Assembly: GCA_018053145.1 (NCBI GenBank)
Contig: JAGPMA010000015.1
Location: forward strand, 1-41,981
From: Oscillospiraceae bacterium
Lineage (GTDB): Bacteria > Bacillota > Clostridia > Oscillospirales > Oscillospiraceae
Direction of reading: 5' to 3'
DNA: 41,981 nt
Shown here: positions 40,804 through 41,981 of the stretch, in pieces
Position numbering within the stretch: position 1 is the stretch's first letter
Layout: each line of letters starts with the position of its first letter
Program-made: the position numbers and the translations under genes
Notes under the pieces: generated by a model
The model's database searches: none
What the model was told of the DNA's origin: nothing
The model's input: only the letters and a program-made list of their open reading frames with translations

Positions 40804-40878
40804 GAAGGAACTAAACGGTTCCTTCACAGCTTACAGACAAAAAGTGTCCCGTGGGTAGCATGGGACACTTTTTGTACA
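40804..40878 (+). terminator. Tandem hairpins ending the catechol operon
   Basis: First an 8-bp stem, GAAGGAAC / GTTCCTTC (40804-40811, 40818-40825). Then a perfect 13-bp stem, CAAAAAGTGTCCC / GGGACACTTTTTG (40838-40850, 40862-40874), whose 3' arm contains the T-run. The second is a strong bidirectional terminator. Confidence 0.85.
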
Positions 40879-40926
40879 TATTATCGAAATAAATATGACC
40901 AAAAGCCGCGAAATACATAATGCATT

Positions 40927-41090
40927 TTAAGAAATAATTAACTTCATTAGAGTCCCGACCATTTTTGCGGCCCGAGCGCGGGCGACGCTCGACTGCGGGT
41001 CGAAGCTGCCGTCGGTATTACCTGAAATGATGCTGTTATTCACAGCCCATTGGATGGGTGCCTGTGCCCAGCTTGAAATGCTGCCGTACG
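40927..41090 (-). pseudogene. C-terminal fragment of an S-layer homology (SLH) protein
   Basis: On the minus strand from about 41090 the frame reads YGSISSWAQAPIQWAVNNSI, then an SGNTDGSFDPQSSVARARAA stretch ending KMVGTLMKLIIS with stop TAA 40929-40927. This is one SLH repeat (W-A-x-x-x-I-x-W-A, G-x-x-x-G-x-x-D/F-x-P-x-x-x-x-x-R-A). Such repeats anchor proteins to the Gram-positive cell wall and usually sit three in a row at a terminus. Everything upstream is missing: at about 41090 the sequence turns into a chemotaxis receptor on the opposite strand. So only the last repeat survives. Confidence 0.75.
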
Positions 41091-41688
41091 CTAATAAAGC
41101 AAGCATTATGAGTATTGAAACTTCGAAAGAAGTAAAAGAAAGTAATGATTATATGATACAAATGCTTGGAGCGATGGATGAGATCACTGAGACATCTGAG
41201 AAAATAAATAGAATAATAAAAGCAATTGACGACATAGCGTTCCAAACTAATATTCTTTCTCTTAATGCGGCTGTTGAAGCTGCCCGTGCTGGTGCATCAG
41301 GCAAAGTTTTGCAGTTGTTGCAAGTGAGGTTCGCAATCTGGCTCAACGTTCTGCTGAAGCAGCAAAGAATACTACTGAGCTTATAGAGAACATAGTAGTG
41401 GCTATTAACAATGGCAAAACGATCGCATATGCCACAGCAAAATCCCTTCAACTTGTTGATGAAAAAACGAGATTCGTTTGTGATGAGATTATAAAAATCG
41501 CTGAGGCTTCAACAAATCAAGCTTACGTAACGGAGCAAGTCCTGGTAGGTATTGAACAGGTCTCAACCGTTACACAGACAAACTCAGCAACAGCAGAAGA
41601 GAGTGCGGCCGCGGCAGAAGAACTTGCTGCTCAAGCAGCACTTCTATCTGATATGACCCATCAATACGAGCTTTTCGATATAAATTAA
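41091..41688 (+). pseudogene. Methyl-accepting chemotaxis protein, truncated and frameshifted
   Basis: The receptor signalling tip is unmistakable: INRIIKAIDDIAFQTNILSL followed by NAAVEAARAGASGK. At 41303-41306 the reading frame slips. Family sequence demands GKGFAVVASEVRNLAQRSAE, and these residues appear after a single-base deletion (GGCAAAG-TTTTGCA lacks one G), continuing as KNTTELIENIVVAINNGKTI and ending ATAEESAAAAEELAAQAALLSDMTHQYELFDIN at 41688. The sensor, membrane and HAMP parts are absent; the sequence upstream of about 41090 belongs to an inverted SLH fragment. It is therefore non-functional, unless the missing base is a sequencing error and the 5' part was lost at an assembly join. 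Confidence 0.85.
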
Positions 41689-41827
41689 TAGCCTAATATT
41701 ATTTTGGAACATCCCCGAGAAGAGGTGCCCTGAACACGAAAAACTAAACAAATAGGAATATTGTTCACGAAATGATATGAGGTGTCCCCCCCAAAGAGGT
41801 CCAGTCTTAATGAAAAATATTCGGCTT

Positions 41828-41981
41828 TCAAACGGCCTCAGCCTTTGATTTCAGGTCAAATTCGGCCGGAGTAGGGTAAGCCTCGCCATTATATAATACC
41901 ATTTTGAAACCTTGCTGCGTCTCCAAGTCTACAGTAAAATGCCAGTTGCATTTGAAAACTCCCTCTCATACACAGTGATGT
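41828..41981 (-). pseudogene. Unidentified 3' coding remnant at window end
   Basis: The minus strand reads KCNWHFTVDLETQQGFKMVL, then YNGEAYPTPAEFDLKSKAEAV with stop TGA 41830-41828; codons upstream are interrupted at 41968-41966. It looks like the C-terminus of a protein but I cannot name it. Between it and the chemotaxis remnant (41689-41827) nothing else is recognisable beyond G/C runs such as GTGTCCCCCCC at about 41783-41793. Confidence 0.3.

Overview
The window looks like a chromosomal segment from an anaerobic Clostridia-type Firmicute. The reasons are moderate G+C by eye, strong GGAGG-type ribosome binding sites, many stem-loop-plus-T terminators, a flavodoxin, an IscR/NifS/NifU/NadA cluster, a 2-hydroxyacyl-CoA dehydratase-type protein, a CooT-like nickel protein and a uronate Entner-Doudoroff locus. 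No RNA genes, phage structural genes or CRISPR arrays were seen. Genus cannot be assigned from the sequence alone.

Layout. 1-845: a regulator abutting an internal fragment of xylulokinase. 1342-5141: flavodoxin, two linked clostridial proteins of unknown function, and an Lsa-type ABC-F protein behind an attenuator-like leader with a three-codon ORF. 5213-8204 (minus strand): a small DUF6774-like ORF with a broken or unusual start, an ammonium transporter fused to a P-II domain, a CooT-like protein and a His-rich protein. 8340-11489 (minus): nifU, nifS, nadA and iscR, with promoters that overlap an inverted repeat suited to IscR. 11714-12994: dehydratase family protein. 13069-19467 (minus): M20 peptidase with two membrane proteins, a Uup-type ABC-F ATPase, an unknown membrane-anchored protein and a prolyl-tRNA editing protein.

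19952-33253 is a hexuronate utilisation locus. It holds uxuA, uxuB, a sugar ABC transporter with an ATPase-permease fusion, a cyclase-family hydrolase, a binding lipoprotein and a zinc dehydrogenase. It also holds kdgK, a KDPG aldolase-VOC fusion, and GntR- and IclR-type regulators, each divergent from a catabolic gene and next to repeated operator-like motifs. Together they would import uronates and convert them through 2-keto-3-deoxygluconate to pyruvate and glyceraldehyde 3-phosphate.

33594-34830 is a graveyard: an unidentified broken gene and a decayed IS3-family element. Directly after it, 35035-40750 is a compact, visibly more G+C-rich operon on the plus strand. It runs from an IclR regulator through meta-cleavage hydrolase, 2-oxopent-4-enoate hydratase, acylating acetaldehyde dehydrogenase and 4-hydroxy-2-oxovalerate aldolase to a XylT-like 2Fe-2S ferredoxin and catechol 2,3-dioxygenase. 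It is a complete lower pathway for O2-dependent ring cleavage of catechols in what otherwise looks like an anaerobe, and is the most striking content of the window. The end (40927-41688) holds a fragment of an S-layer-homology protein butted against a 5'-truncated, frameshifted chemotaxis receptor. Together with the xylulokinase junction at the start, this suggests either a heavily rearranged genome or assembly joins.
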